Position numbers and translations under genes: made by a program. DNA of 64,000 nt, taken from the NCBI GenBank assembly GCA_013399855.1, contig VXAY01004090.1, positions 252,731-316,730 on the forward strand, given 5' to 3'. Positions 39,501 to 51,705 of the stretch are shown here, in pieces (position 1 is the stretch's first letter; each line of letters begins with the position of its first letter). The stretch comes from Oxyruncus cristatus. Lineage: Eukaryota; Chordata; Aves; Passeriformes; Cotingidae. The notes under the pieces were generated by a model that worked only from the letters and a program-made list of their open reading frames with translations, was not told the DNA's origin and searched no databases.

Positions 39501-40771
39501 TCACATCTTCATTTGTTTCACACACAAGTGTCAGAGTTCCCCAGGAGCAAGAATTCTGGATGCCACTAAACTGAACTGAGCAGTGCCACCCTCCTGCCAG
39601 GGCAGTCAGCACTCTATGGGCTCTACTATAGATGTTAGCGTAGCCAAATCTTTTTTGCAGTATAGCCCAGGGGCTCTGGGCCATACTGCAAAATACTCTC
39701 ACTCATTCGTATTAGCTCCAAGAGCTATGGGAAGCACTTTTAAATTGCTATTAACAATTATACAGCATACACTATAATATGCAATAATAAGGAAAAAAAA
39801 ATTAAGTCTTTGCGTGAATGGGTGTTGCTGTCTCTACTTTTCCTTGCCATCACAGAAGAGAATGGAAAATCATGGCATACATTTCAGTGAACAGGTAACT
39901 GGAACTTTGGAGTTCCTCCTCACATTGCAATACAAAAGCTTTCAGAGGTCTCAGTTAGGAATCCATCTAGAAACTGTATATATTAAACAGATTACATATA
40001 AGAAAAAAACCAGGTTGTCAGAATGCCTTCAAAGCAGAAAAATCAGTAGTCTAAAAATCCACAAATAGCTGAAATTTGCACTCCATAAATCTTGAATTAG
40101 GTTCAACCATAGTGAATTGCATTGCCTTCTGGCACTAAGCCCTGCTAATTACTTCAATCCTCACTCAGGGAGTGGTGAGATTTAATATTACCATCAAAGT
40201 ACATCCAGTCAGTCCTGCATCAGCCATACAGAAGCCACAAATAAATTAGACATTGAAACTAGGCTCTTTGTTCCCTTTTATACTGCTGGAGTCCTTGTCA
40301 ACTTAAATTACATGTGAATCAACACAAAGTCTTAAAAACATAGCCGCCAGTAAAAACTTTTCAGCATGAGAGGGATTAATCACAGATAGCAATTAACATT
40401 CTAAGAATTAAATGCAACCATAAAATTATATAAATGCTAATAAACAAACTCATTACTACTTATTTTCTTTCTGCTATAAAGATTAATCAAGGGTCATAAC
40501 ACTAGAGCTGACAGGATTCCCGTGATTACAACTCCACTATGCAGTTAATTTCCCATAACATTCATTCTCCTTTTCCTATAGGCTGCCATATGGCCCTTAA
40601 GGAAGAATGGGCAATGTCAAATGATTTTCTCTAACATCAGAGTGAGATTCAAGAGGAAAACTCAGCAAAATCCACATGAAATGAAATACATCATTAAAGG
40701 GAAATCACAAATTCTGAAGTATTTTTTTACTTTAAAAAAAAAACAAACCAAAAGAACAGTGCTGTCTTTGA
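33541..40771. other. 7 kb of unique AT-rich DNA
   Basis: No gene or interspersed repeat is recognised. It contains a degenerate 17-bp duplication (34525-34558), a T/A-rich run near 37045-37080, and a 13-A run at 39285-39297. Confidence 0.5.
34525..34558. repeat. degenerate 17-bp tandem duplication
   Basis: Two head-to-tail copies begin gtaaccgaagtt at 34525 and 34542. They match at 14 of 17 positions. Confidence 0.75.
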
Positions 40772-40906
40772 AATCACAGAATCAATCAGGTTGGAAGGGA
40801 TCCAGTCCAACCTCCCTGCACAAGCAGGGTTGTCTTAGAGCACATGACATAGCAATGAGTTCTTGAATATCTCCAGTGAGGGAGATTCCATATCCTCTCT
40901 GGGCAG
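40772..40906 (-). mobile_element. old CR1 LINE 3' end
   Basis: The left edge aatcacagaatcaatcaggttggaaggg is followed by 'agtccaacctccctgcac', 'tgaatatctccagtgaggg' and 'cctctctgggcag'. The order matches the reversed 3' end of an older CR1 subfamily, with internal deletions. The whole copy is about 135 bp. Confidence 0.85.
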
Positions 40907-42208
40907 AGAGGTAATGCAATCAGCTTTTGGTCACAGCTAAGTATACTAACTGTACTAGGAGTGGAGATGTACCCTATACAATTTCTATCTTCTGCCTTTA
41001 TGACCTGTGAAGAGCAATGTGAAAATACCTAAGCTGTTTCCAAGGAAGTTAACTCAGTCCTGGACCTGTACAGGTGGCTCAGGTAGGATGCCACATAAAA
41101 AAAAATGTGAAATAGCTTCCATAGACAAACCGGTTATCTCTATGCAGCACTGACCTGCACCTTCACGCCATCTGGACTGTCTGCCTGGGTCAGAGCTAGC
41201 TCAGAGCTCTCTGTGCCCAAGAGCCAGGAAGGTCACGGACCTTTCTTTTCTCCATTATTTCCTCTTGGCGGGCTCTGATAGCCTGTTTAGTCAATGTTCT
41301 GAATGAGCTATGATTTTGCTTTCTTTCAGGTGATTCTGTCCTCCCATTTGGGAGATACAATCTCCCTGTGAAACTCATCATGTGCTGCCTACTGGGTAAT
41401 ATTCCTACTGTGGTGTCACCTGAAGCCCACCAGGAAGAAAGATAATACAGAAGTAGTTGCTGGTGCAGGGAGCCCCCGCTGTTGTATCAGACAAATGATA
41501 TGGAATTTAATCCTGGCTGAGGGCTAGATAGCATTTCAAATCTTTTTCAGAAACCACTTGTAAAGCTTCTGGGCATGATGCTATCCTAACACAGCCAAAC
41601 ACTGATTCACCAGCCGCTTACAAGTGTACAGCAGCATATACATAAGCATACAGACATGCCCTAACACCCACATTAACATCCCTTCCCTGCAATCTGGTGA
41701 CAGAGTGAATGAGATAAGCAACCAGTTGAAGGTGGAAAATGTCTCCATTTGAATGACAGTGAGGAATGGTCTTTTCTTCTTGAAACCATTGTCTATACTG
41801 AAAAGCTACTCTGACATGGTCTTGACATTTCTCTGTACTTTTAATGCCTGAAGCAAGATACTGATTGAAAATCTATTTTTATCTCTCAAAGTATCTGGGT
41901 ACCCATCTTCATTTGCTAACCTGAGGAGACTTGACCTCTTCTTTCCTTGCCCTGAAGATCCTATTTGTTAAGAAAAAATCCTTGAACTACTTCCCTTATT
42001 AATAATAAATGGTAAGAGAGCTGCAGTTGGCAACTGGGCAAGCAGAGATGGAGGAAAATTGCCTTCTTTTAGAAGGCAAATGGAGATGGCTCCTGAGGCT
42101 GTTGCTAAGTGAACTTATAGCCGCAGTATTCTGTGTATGGTTTCCCTATCAAATACTGGATAACGAATAAAAGAAATACAAACAATCAAAGAGAGAAATG
42201 GGAGAAGT
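40907..42208. other. unannotated DNA
   Basis: No repeat or certain gene is seen. A 61-codon minus frame (41196-41381) has an unusually protein-like charged stretch and is treated separately. Confidence 0.45.
41196..41381 (-). other. short charged frame, possible exon but probably chance
   Basis: The minus-strand frame includes RTLTKQAIRARQEEIMEKRK, a stretch with the helical, charged make-up of real proteins, followed by AAG-gtccgt (41239-41231), which could be a splice donor. The acceptor side (CAGTAG before GCAGCACATG) lacks a pyrimidine tract. I do not recognise a family, and at 61 codons chance is the simpler explanation. Confidence 0.1.
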
Positions 42209-42836
42209 CCAACTGTACCCTGGACTGCCTCAAAAGCACTGTGACCAGCAGGTCAAGGGAGGTGGTTCTGCCCCACTACTTCTCTCTCATGAGACCCCAC
42301 CTGGAGTGCTGCCTCCAGCTCTGGGATCCTCAGCACAGGAAAGACAGAGACCTGTTGGAGTGAGTCAAGAGGAGGCCATGAAGATGATGAAAGGGCTGGA
42401 GCGCACCTTTCCTATGAAGGCAGGCTGAGAGAGCCGGGATTGTTCAGCCTGGAGAAGAGAAGGCTCTGGTGAGACCTTATTGTGACCTTTCAACACTTAA
42501 AGGGGGGCCATAAGAAAGATGGGTACAAACATTTTGACAGGGCCTGATGCAATAGGACAAGGGGTACTCATTTAAAACTAAAAGAAGGTACCTTTAGAGA
42601 AGTTACAAAGAAGAATTTTTTTTTCTGATGAGAGTGGTGAAACACTGGAACAGGTTGCCCAGAGACAGTAGATGCCCCATCCCTGGAAAAATTCAAGATG
42701 AAGTTGGATAGGGCTCTGAGCAACCTGATCTAGTTGAAGATGACACTGATTATTGCAGCGGTGTTGGACTAGATGGTCTGTAAAGGTGTCTTCAACCCAA
42801 ACCATTCCAATATTCTATGATTCTATTTTTCTATGG
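42209..42836 (+). mobile_element. CR1 LINE 3' fragment, plus strand
   Basis: The element starts within 'ccaactgtaccctggactgc' and continues with 'gaccagcaggtcaagggagg', 'ctcatgagaccccacctgg', 'gtcaagaggaggccatgaag' and 'ttgttcagcctggagaagag'. Then come 'acactggaacaggttgccc', 'gatgccccatccctgg' and the end 'ttcaacccaaaccattcc' plus attctatgattctat. It is about 0.63 kb, 5'-truncated, with internal frame damage. Plus frames at 42133-42363 and 42198-42428 are mostly translations of it. Confidence 0.95.
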
Positions 42837-45800
42837 AAGATAGAAATATGTAACAACAGTCAACTTCAAAGCCTTGGTCTTTTTCATAAGGCTATTCTTT
42901 TAGGGTTTTTTTTTCTCCATCCTCCATTATCAGCAACAGAAACAGTGAAACAAGCTTCACAGATGCCTCTGGATTACCATTCCAGTTCTTTCTCTTCCCC
43001 AGCATTGGCAGGAGCATCTCTAGGGCTGCAGAGTTCAGTTTAGTCAAACTCTAGAAGGTCTAATTCAACACTGTGCTTAACATCATGAAACAACTAGTTG
43101 CTGCTGAAATGAATAAGTGCACTTTCCCTTACTTCTCCAGTTGTCTGCCACTGACCTTGTTTCGAATATTGTGGTTATGCAGCTTTGGGGTTAGTTGGTT
43201 GGTTTAATTCACTGAGCTGACTGAAAACCAACCTCCCAGATTAAGCAAATAAATTTTCCATGGATTGGTATCATGATATCTCATTCCATGGAGTTCAGTG
43301 TTTACAGACCAAAGAGCAATTCTAATGACCAGCCACGGTTCTCATTCCATCACCCACAAACAGATGTCTAGTGCCAGATACCTTAAGATCATCTGGCTGA
43401 TTTTTAAGTGCCGCACAGGTCTCTCATATGACCACCAAAAGATATACCTTCTCTGTGCAGGTCATGAGCATGCTAGAGTACCTCAGATTATACTGAGCAG
43501 TCATGTATGTGCACCTGAGCCAAACCTTAGGTTTCTTCTTCAGTGGTGGACAGCATTGGCAGTACTGACAAGTTCTCCATCAACAAGAGATATTTAGCCA
43601 CCTACAGTGCATGAAGACTCCTAAATGTACTAAATGCTTGTGTACCCATACATGTATCCAGGCATTCATTTGGAACTGAAATCCATTGTGATGCATTTTA
43701 ATTATTGCAGGCCAAGAGCAAACCTCAACAGCATAGAGGTATGCAATATAATGTTTCCCAGACTGACTTTTAGGTTCAAGTATGGTAACTGTTTCATAAA
43801 ACAGAGCTGGTCAATTCTATCAGACACGAACCACCTATTCAAGCAAACTTACTGTGTAACAAGCAGTTGTCAGATGGTGATTCATGGTCTCTGGAATCAG
43901 TAGCAAAGAAGTACACACAAATTTGCACACACACACGTATTTCCACACCACTTCAGCAGTACTGTCGAAACTAGAAACTTTTTTTACCCAACTCCAAGAA
44001 AAAAACCCAAAGGTTTTTGTCGAAACTCCTCCTTGTTCTAGAACACAATCTGCACAAACAAATTCAGGGTATTTACTCTGGAATTAAACCTCTGAAATGC
44101 AATTCTTTTATATCAACAAGGTAAAATAGTAATGGACTTAAAAGCCTTTTGGAGGTCGGAAAATTGGTATTGCTTACAATACATTCAAAAATATTTACAA
44201 GTCAAATATTAAACAAATAAAAAATCTTATACAGTACAAATGTTATGATTATTTTCAATTTCCCAGCCTGATGAATTAATAAAAGAACTTATCTAAACCC
44301 CAAAAGTAATATAGTCTAACTCAAAACTCATGAAGTAAGGGCTGAATTAACAGGATAGCCTTAACACTTTGCTATACCCAAACAAAACTATTTGTTTATC
44401 AGCGCACTAATATTTCTTTGGCAGGGTCTCTTAACTCAGGAAACTGTGTTGATAGCCCTGGAAGGCTCTACTTCAGAACACAAATGCCAGATGAGCACAG
44501 CCAAATGCCTCTCTGTTGAACAGAGTGGAAAGGCAAGCTGTAATTTTGTCTGATGGCATGTTAAAAAAAATAAAGGACACCATGGAGATTGGCATACATC
44601 AATGCATACAGTATGTTAGACCAACTTTTGATTTAAGCATATTAGTCAACAATATGCATGGAGACAGGGTGTAGCCTGGGCTAGAAGAGGAGAGAATTTG
44701 TAGGTACATTTCAGGTAGGAAGTAGAGCCCTTTGGCCTTAGGCTCCCAGGTAAACCTAATGAAGAATTCTGAAGAATTCTGAATAGCTAGGCCATTGACT
44801 CTTAGTCTTATTATCTTCCTATATCCAAGTGGGAGCAAAGGGTCTCATCAACATGAAGCCATGGGGCAAAATAAAAGACCACATAACATATAAGAATGCC
44901 ATCCCGGGAAGCATCCTTCATACAGGAAGCCTTTATCCCATCCACAAATCATCTGGGAACCTCCAGGTTTGCAAGGTACTCCAGCAGATATAGAAAAAGG
45001 CAGAAGGTTTGAATGAACATCAGTGCATCAGAAGAAGCTACATACATAAAAACAGAACTCTGCCCTATGCAGCAACCTATCAGGATGCGCAAATTCTGCT
45101 GCTTCTATAATTCTGAAGCCCTTGAAGCTCGTTCTAACAGATGTATTCACATACATTCTTTATAACCCCTAAACAAGAAGGGGCACAGCTAGACATAGTA
45201 GATTGTACATAATCTGAGGATAACTCATTTTTATTAATATGTAAATTAGCAGGTTGCTATCTATGTACATAATTTATTAGTCACAAACATACACAAAAAA
45301 TTGTATTTGGAGTCTCAAGGCTAAGTCTATGTAACATGTTCCCCAGTAGAACATCTAATTTTTTCACATGGCTGCTCAAAGCAGCCATGAAGCATGCAAA
45401 ACAGGCACTTAATAAGGATCTAAGTTATTATTTCAGCTCTGAGTACTCAATTTATATGTCCTAGTTGGCAAATTGTTCTTCCAGCATACACCTACTAGTT
45501 AAAAGAGTATTTATCCCTAAATAAGCCATGTTGTAACATCTCCTAGTATAAGCACTGGGACTCAAAACACCTTTATTTAGCACCTTCAAGGGAGACTGCT
45601 CTGCTGTTCTGGTAACTGAGGGAAAGAAGAGGAACTTCCACAGATTGTGTCTCTTGCCCTTTTTTGTATTTGAGGGATCTGTGCTCTTAACTTCAGCTGA
45701 GTGGCCAAAGTCAATCAGGAGAAATCTAGATCCATGTCTTCTGGGAACAAGCTATATTTGGATTAACATTTGTTGCTTCAGGAAGGCCTTTTAATCATAA

Positions 45801-47731
45801 TGAAAATCAAGTCAGTCAAAATTTGTCATTAGATGTGTTTGATATTTATTTTTAGTATTTTATAGTAGAAATGCCTCAGACACATACCTGTCTTCACAGG
45901 TCTGACCAAGTGCCACAGATATTCCTGCATTCACATAGATAGGGAGAATTTTCTCTCATTTTACCCCATATTCTATTCTTCTTTCTTATATACTCTAGTT
46001 TTAGATAAAATAATGAGTCACACAAGGAAGAAGCAGCTAGAAATACATGTTATCAACCTGATGGCATGTCACTTAATTTACTGTTTCCGATTTTTAACAC
46101 AGAATTGATTTTAAAAATATTCTACATAGAGAATGAGGGGTTTGGACTTCAAAAATGCTGCCCTGCTGACAGCAAAATAAGTAGCTGCTTAAGTTGCACA
46201 AAAGCTCGTGTGCAATGGGACTACAAGGAGCCTTGCTATTTATTTATTTTTAATTTTAAGTGTTGTTTTTACACCTAACGTTGTATAACAATGAAAGGCA
46301 GTGTGTTCATCTCAGAACACTTGTCTCCTCTTGAGAAGTAGGCTATCATACCATAAGGAAGCAACATCTCAGTCTTTTATTAGCTAAACCAGCAGTATAA
46401 ACTAGAAATAAAATTTTAGTTTTATGGTCATTCTCTTCCAATGCTTCTGACAGCGTGCTGGTGTGCTTAAAAACAAATCATGATTTTGTACGAAGATAAC
46501 TTGGGCTGCACTCCCTCAGAAAGGGACAGAAAGAGATGTGGGAGGAAGAATGAAATTGAATTCATGGTGAAATAGGGAGTAAATGTACTGAAAGGATTCC
46601 TCCTGCTGATAGTCCTAATAATACCATTTCTGGGGACTGAAGTGCTGCTGTTTTTTCATACTCAGCTGCTGCAAAAGGGGAGATTGGACTACATAATGCT
46701 CTGAACCATATCTGAGAACAGTCACTTTTGATCCCAAAGAAGTTGAAAAGAGGATAGGAGGAGAAAGGAGAGAAAGAATATCTTGCATGAAAGGAGATTA
46801 GGGAAACAATAGCCAGATTTATACAATTTTTTCCTAGGAAAAAAAAAATAAAAATCACACAGTGCTTCTCCCAGAAGCACTTGGAGATGTATTGACTGCA
46901 ACTTCCTAAGGGTAGTCATGAATATGTTCAAATTGAGCTGTGACCTTTTCTTAAAAACTGAGATTTCCCAGTGGTTTCAAGCTTTTCACCACCCCTGAAC
47001 AATTAATTTAATAAAAGGTTAAAAGAAACCCTTTTGACTTTTCATGGAAATGGAGAAGTAGGCATCAACTCTACATAGCGGCACTGGCAGCCACAGAGCT
47101 CAGGCTGCGCATCATGTGTGAGCCTTTTTCCACCAGCAGGGCAAGCTGCCTGCTTGGCTTTGCATTGGGAAGGAGGAAGAAATATAGAAATAGTCAAGAG
47201 GAACTGAGAGATGGTTTAACAAATTGCTCCTCAGTTCCCATCAGCCTGAGTTTCTTTATGACTCACTACCATTCCACCCCCTCAGCAGCAGATGGGAAGA
47301 AATTTTGGTTGATCTAAGACGATTAGATATTCTTCAGACATCAGCTCCATATGATTTCAAGACACTATAGCTGGACTCACATAAACCTGGCTTTAAGTCT
47401 AGAACTGGAAGACACAATTCGATTTTTGCATAAAACCAGAACAGATCATTGAGCAGGAGGTTGGTCACTCAAAGTTATACTGAGGTTTATGACTGACAGA
47501 ATAGCAAAGAAGCTCATGAAATGTCTATGATGAAAACATGCTTTTGGAGGTCTGAAATACTCTGTATCAGCAGATATTTTTGAAAAGTGGCATTAGCACG
47601 TTGTGAACTGGTGCTACTGGATAATCTGTGCATATGCAATGAAGACATGTACTCGACATGTAGCATATGTATGAAAGGCAAGACAATCTTTATGTCATTT
47701 AGGAAAAAAATGGATGCATACAGGGGCACAT
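42837..47731. other. about 4.9 kb of unique AT-rich DNA
   Basis: No gene or interspersed repeat is recognised. Frames reach 99 codons (43298-43597 plus) without motifs. A 10-bp direct duplication tgaagaattc lies at 44760-44779. Confidence 0.5.
44760..44782. repeat. 10-bp tandem duplication
   Basis: tgaagaattc occurs twice head to tail, followed by a partial third copy (tga). Confidence 0.85.
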
Positions 47732-47800
47732 TCATAGAATCATAGAATCAGATGAGTTGGAAAGGACCTCTGAGATCATCAAGTCCAACCCAATTCAATA
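47732..47800 (-). mobile_element. CR1 LINE, very short 3' end
   Basis: tcatagaatcatagaatcag at the left is followed by 'gagttggaaaggacctctg' and 'agatcatcaagtccaaccc', a clear reversed CR1 terminus. Similarity stops after about 70 bp. Confidence 0.9.
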
Positions 47801-48340
47801 CACATATTGGCTTTTAGAAGCCAGGTGGCCTAATTCCGTTCTCAGTTATGAGGGCTCAGCAAACTGACACCATTTGAGACTAGGGAGACCAGACACTTGG
47901 CAAGTGCCACTAATACAAACAGAAATTTGTGAACCCAAATGTGAAAAACTGTTGTAATATTAGTGGCATACAGAAGACACACATGAGACTTGCCCTGTGT
48001 TTTCTTTTCAGCTGTGATGTGTCACCAGTCAGCCTGGCACAGCTGCACTACAGATGTGCTGTGTGCCATTCTGGTGGCATAAATTTCCCACACTCTGTAA
48101 GATACTGTATACTCTGTCACTCAGTCGAGATTCCAGAAAGATAAATGGCTGGGTAGAGGGGACAGATGCTATTATTTCTCTAGTTGATGGAAAAATAATT
48201 TTCTCTGATGGCAGCAGCTGACCTCTCCACCAGCATATAGTCGCAAGCTGGTCATCAGCCCATGAATTAATTGCAGCAAAAATGCTTTAATGCCTGGCGA
48301 TAAAGTCAAAACAGCTCTTTCTCTGCAGCCACCCTTAAAA
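47801..48340. other. unannotated DNA
   Basis: No gene or repeat is recognised. The 71-codon plus frame at 47929-48144 is Cys-rich by composition but its cysteines have no recognisable spacing. Confidence 0.4.
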
Positions 48341-48386
48341 AAAACCAAACCAAACCAAACCAAACCAAACCAAACCAAACCAAAAA
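48341..48386. repeat. (AAACC)n pentanucleotide microsatellite
   Basis: About nine consecutive aaacc units run almost without interruption and end in aaaaacccc. Read on the minus strand this is (GGTTT)n, the same motif found in the T/G repeat near 17.1 kb. Confidence 0.95.
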
Positions 48387-51300
48387 CCCCCAGGCTTTAT
48401 TAGAAAGATGATGATAGAACAACATATTTACTAAATAATTTGTTAATCATTTTGCATGCAGTTTACATAGAAAAATTTCACCTTGTGGGTTGTTTACATA
48501 CAGTTCAATTTAACTGTTCATTGGGCATTCACAGCATGCAGCTGCTCGTGTGAGGCACAGGGTGTGCTTCCCATTGCCTCACAAGATTTCTGAAGCATTT
48601 CTGACAGATTTTGTTGATTTTTCTCAGACTAGAAGGGTGGCTTTATTTAGCTTGACCTTATGCATACCACTGTCCATAGCTGACAGAAGGCCTTGTCCAC
48701 ATGCAAATATGGGTATTCATATGAATCCCAACATACAGTGTGAACAAAACCCCTCTTGCTTTACAAATACAAATGCAACGAATAAGATTGAATCAAGAAG
48801 CTGATCATAGTATGAGTGAACAGTGTTTGAGACATGCATTATTCAAGCCATTCTCTCTTGGACAGGATGGTTCACTCTTCTTGATGATCTATTCCCAGAT
48901 GTTAAATTCATCAGGCCATGGGTAGTCAGTAAAAACAAACTGGGCCCTCCAACAACAGCCCCAACAATCCTCTTCTTCTATGTCCGTCTGGTTGCAGATG
49001 ATGGACCTAAGCACGTGGAGTCTCATGGGTGCATTAGAAGGCATTCAACATATGCCTGCATCTTCCTACACAGCAGCAAAATATGTCTAAAGAATCAGAG
49101 AATCATCACATGGGCTGGTTTTGGCTGCTAGGGGAATATGTGTCATTTTGTATAACTTATTCATACTCAAAGTAATACTTGGGGATGAACAGCCGCAAAA
49201 TTATTCTTTCAGCACAAAATTTGGAACAAGGCAGATGTATAATTGACTTGAAAATGTAAACACCCTGTTCATCTTTTAGCATGAAACCCAAGAACCAAAG
49301 TCGCCTTGAAAATCAGTAAGACTTTGGGCTCTAAATGCTTGCAGCAAGTGCTTCAGATAATTCTGCTGATAGATTAGATAATGGCAAGAGAAGGAGATAT
49401 TCACAAATGTTAACTTGAGCCCAGGGACACAACTCATCGAAGGGCTGCCTACAGAAACATGCATTTTCCTGCTGATGATACAGGGAGCCTGGGGACATTA
49501 GATTTAATAGATAACCAACCTACACAGTGTTATTCAAGATATTGGCCCAGGTTCACTTTGCCATTCAGCTGTAATTTCATAATAAAACAAGGACAACCAA
49601 AAAGGGTCTGTAACACTCCTGTGCAATGGCAAAATGAAACGTGCACATTCTCTACCAGGTGTTTGTTGGACTCTGTTGGAAGGGGTCCAAATAATTAGCT
49701 TCTCACCAGATGGGTAGCAAAGCACAAACAATCTAATGTGTCTTTTGGGTACAGACAACTCTGACTTTCAATGATGTAATAACATTAACATGTGACAGCA
49801 TTTAGGTTGTCAGCAATTTGAGAACTTAATTTTGTAGTTTGCAATCTGCAATGGTTTTATTTTCATTAACCAAACACCTAAAGAAAGGAGACCAAGAATA
49901 CAGCTGACAGAGGGAGAAACTCAGCTTCCCGGTGGGACATACAGGTTTTGCTTCATTGCCAATAAAGCACCTGAGACACTGGAAGCTGGGACATATCACA
50001 AGCATGTATGAAAGCTACTTTTAGTAATTTGTAGGATTTTCAATGTCCATAATGAATTAAAAAACAAGGCTGGGAAATTTTATCTTCACCCCAGAAAATA
50101 TATGTGAAATATGCAGCACACCAGTCACAGTGATTGGTTTATAGTGTTTGCAAGCAATCACTGAAATAACCTTCACAACTCACCTCTGAGATTCATTGGT
50201 ACCCAAAGCATAACCTGACTAAGACAATTGAAGTTTTCCAGAGAGGAGCATTACTGCTGGTAGCTTATTTTTCAGCCTTAGGCCTCCCACATTTGCTAGG
50301 ATGAGGAATTATGAAGGTTTTTGGTCCAGTGTAAATACATATTTGAGGTGAACAAGAGCAGGCTCCTTAACTGTTTTTTCTTAAATAAATAATGTGAAGA
50401 CTTCTGCCAGCTGTCTGAACATCCAAGTGGCAGCATATTTTACTTAGAACAAAAGTTGTTGAGTCTTGAGCTTTATGATTCACCTGAGCAAAGTTGCCAA
50501 GTCTTGCAATTTCCTCATAATATCAAGTGTTTTTTTTTTTCCAGAACCCCAGATCTTTGAGTCATGGAGTATATGAGGATTTCAACTTCCATCTTAACGA
50601 ATAAATAAAAGCAATTTTCCAGCTCTCCTGGTTATGCAAAAATATTTGGAAAACACAAGGGTGGTGGCCCAAAAAGGCTTCAAAACCGTAAGACAAACAA
50701 GGAATGTATCATCTCATAAGAGGCATAATGAAGGTTAAGTCACTTTATTATTCCTGGGACCTACTACTTAGTTTCTGGGAGCCTGCTGCTAGCAAACCTG
50801 TCTGCTTAAAACCAAAATCCCACCCAGATTAATCCCACTGCCTGCCCTTTTATGGAAATATTTGTTGTTCCACACACAGAAGACTGTGATTACAGATAAA
50901 GACTCAGAAAAGATCTTGATTAATTTTATTTCACTAAGGTGTCCTTTGTAATAAACCAGTAAAACATTTACACAGGCAAGGCCGGTACTAAGCAGAACCA
51001 CAACTGTTCATTTCTTTTTAAGCTCTGCTCCAAGCCCATCAAAGCTTCTGATGTCCTACCATGAGTTTTTAATAAGACCCTTTAAAGAATTACATTAATA
51101 AATGTCTGTCTATTAAAGTAGAAAATCTGTAATATTAACCAGATTTTTATAGTTAATTTTTATTTTTGGTCAATAAACCAATAACGTTTGAATCTCTCCA
51201 AAGAGACATAATGAAATGTTTCCATTCTACTGAAAGAAAAACAAAATTAAAGAAAAAAAGAAAAAAAAGAACAAGCACTAATAAATAAAGATATGCCTAA

Positions 51301-51680
51301 AACTTCTGTCAATAAAGCAACCAAATCAGTATCAAAATATATGAATTAGTATATTGGGATAAATAATTTATAGTAAATATAGTATTTCTTTGAGATTTTT
51401 CTTTTTAGAAAATAAATTCCTTTAGAAATAGTTATGTATCTCTATTCATCCAAGAATTTAACTTTAGTATCACCCATGAAAAGGGATGATAAGTGTCCAG
51501 ATGAAATAAGATCACTTATAACAAATTTCCCCTGAAGCCTAAAGGGTGCCATACTGGATATTTTCTATCTACTGCTTTCCAGATCTTGGCTTAACCACTA
51601 ATTTCATTCCCGTTGCTTATCACAAGACTATGGATTAATAGTAAAGAGACATCGGGCATAAATACTAATATGCGATCATG
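48387..51680. other. unique DNA, no gene recognised
   Basis: Frames up to 102 codons (48823-49131 plus) carry no domain. No LINE or LTR fragment is seen. An A-rich low-complexity run (gaaaaaaaagaacaag type) lies at about 51237-51272. Confidence 0.45.
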
Positions 51681-51705
51681 GTATGTATATATAAAATATA
51701 CATAC
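51681..51705. repeat. perfect AT-rich inverted repeat (10-bp stem, 5-bp loop)
   Basis: gtatgtatat, then the spacer ataaa, then atatacatac form a perfect inverted repeat. AT-rich hairpins of this size are frequent in non-coding DNA. No function is implied. Confidence 0.85.

Noticed and set aside
49093..49120. CR1-like terminus (aatcagagaatcatcacatggg)
   Set aside because: It lacks the following 'ttggaagggacct' block and any further CR1 order; the resemblance is limited to a few words.
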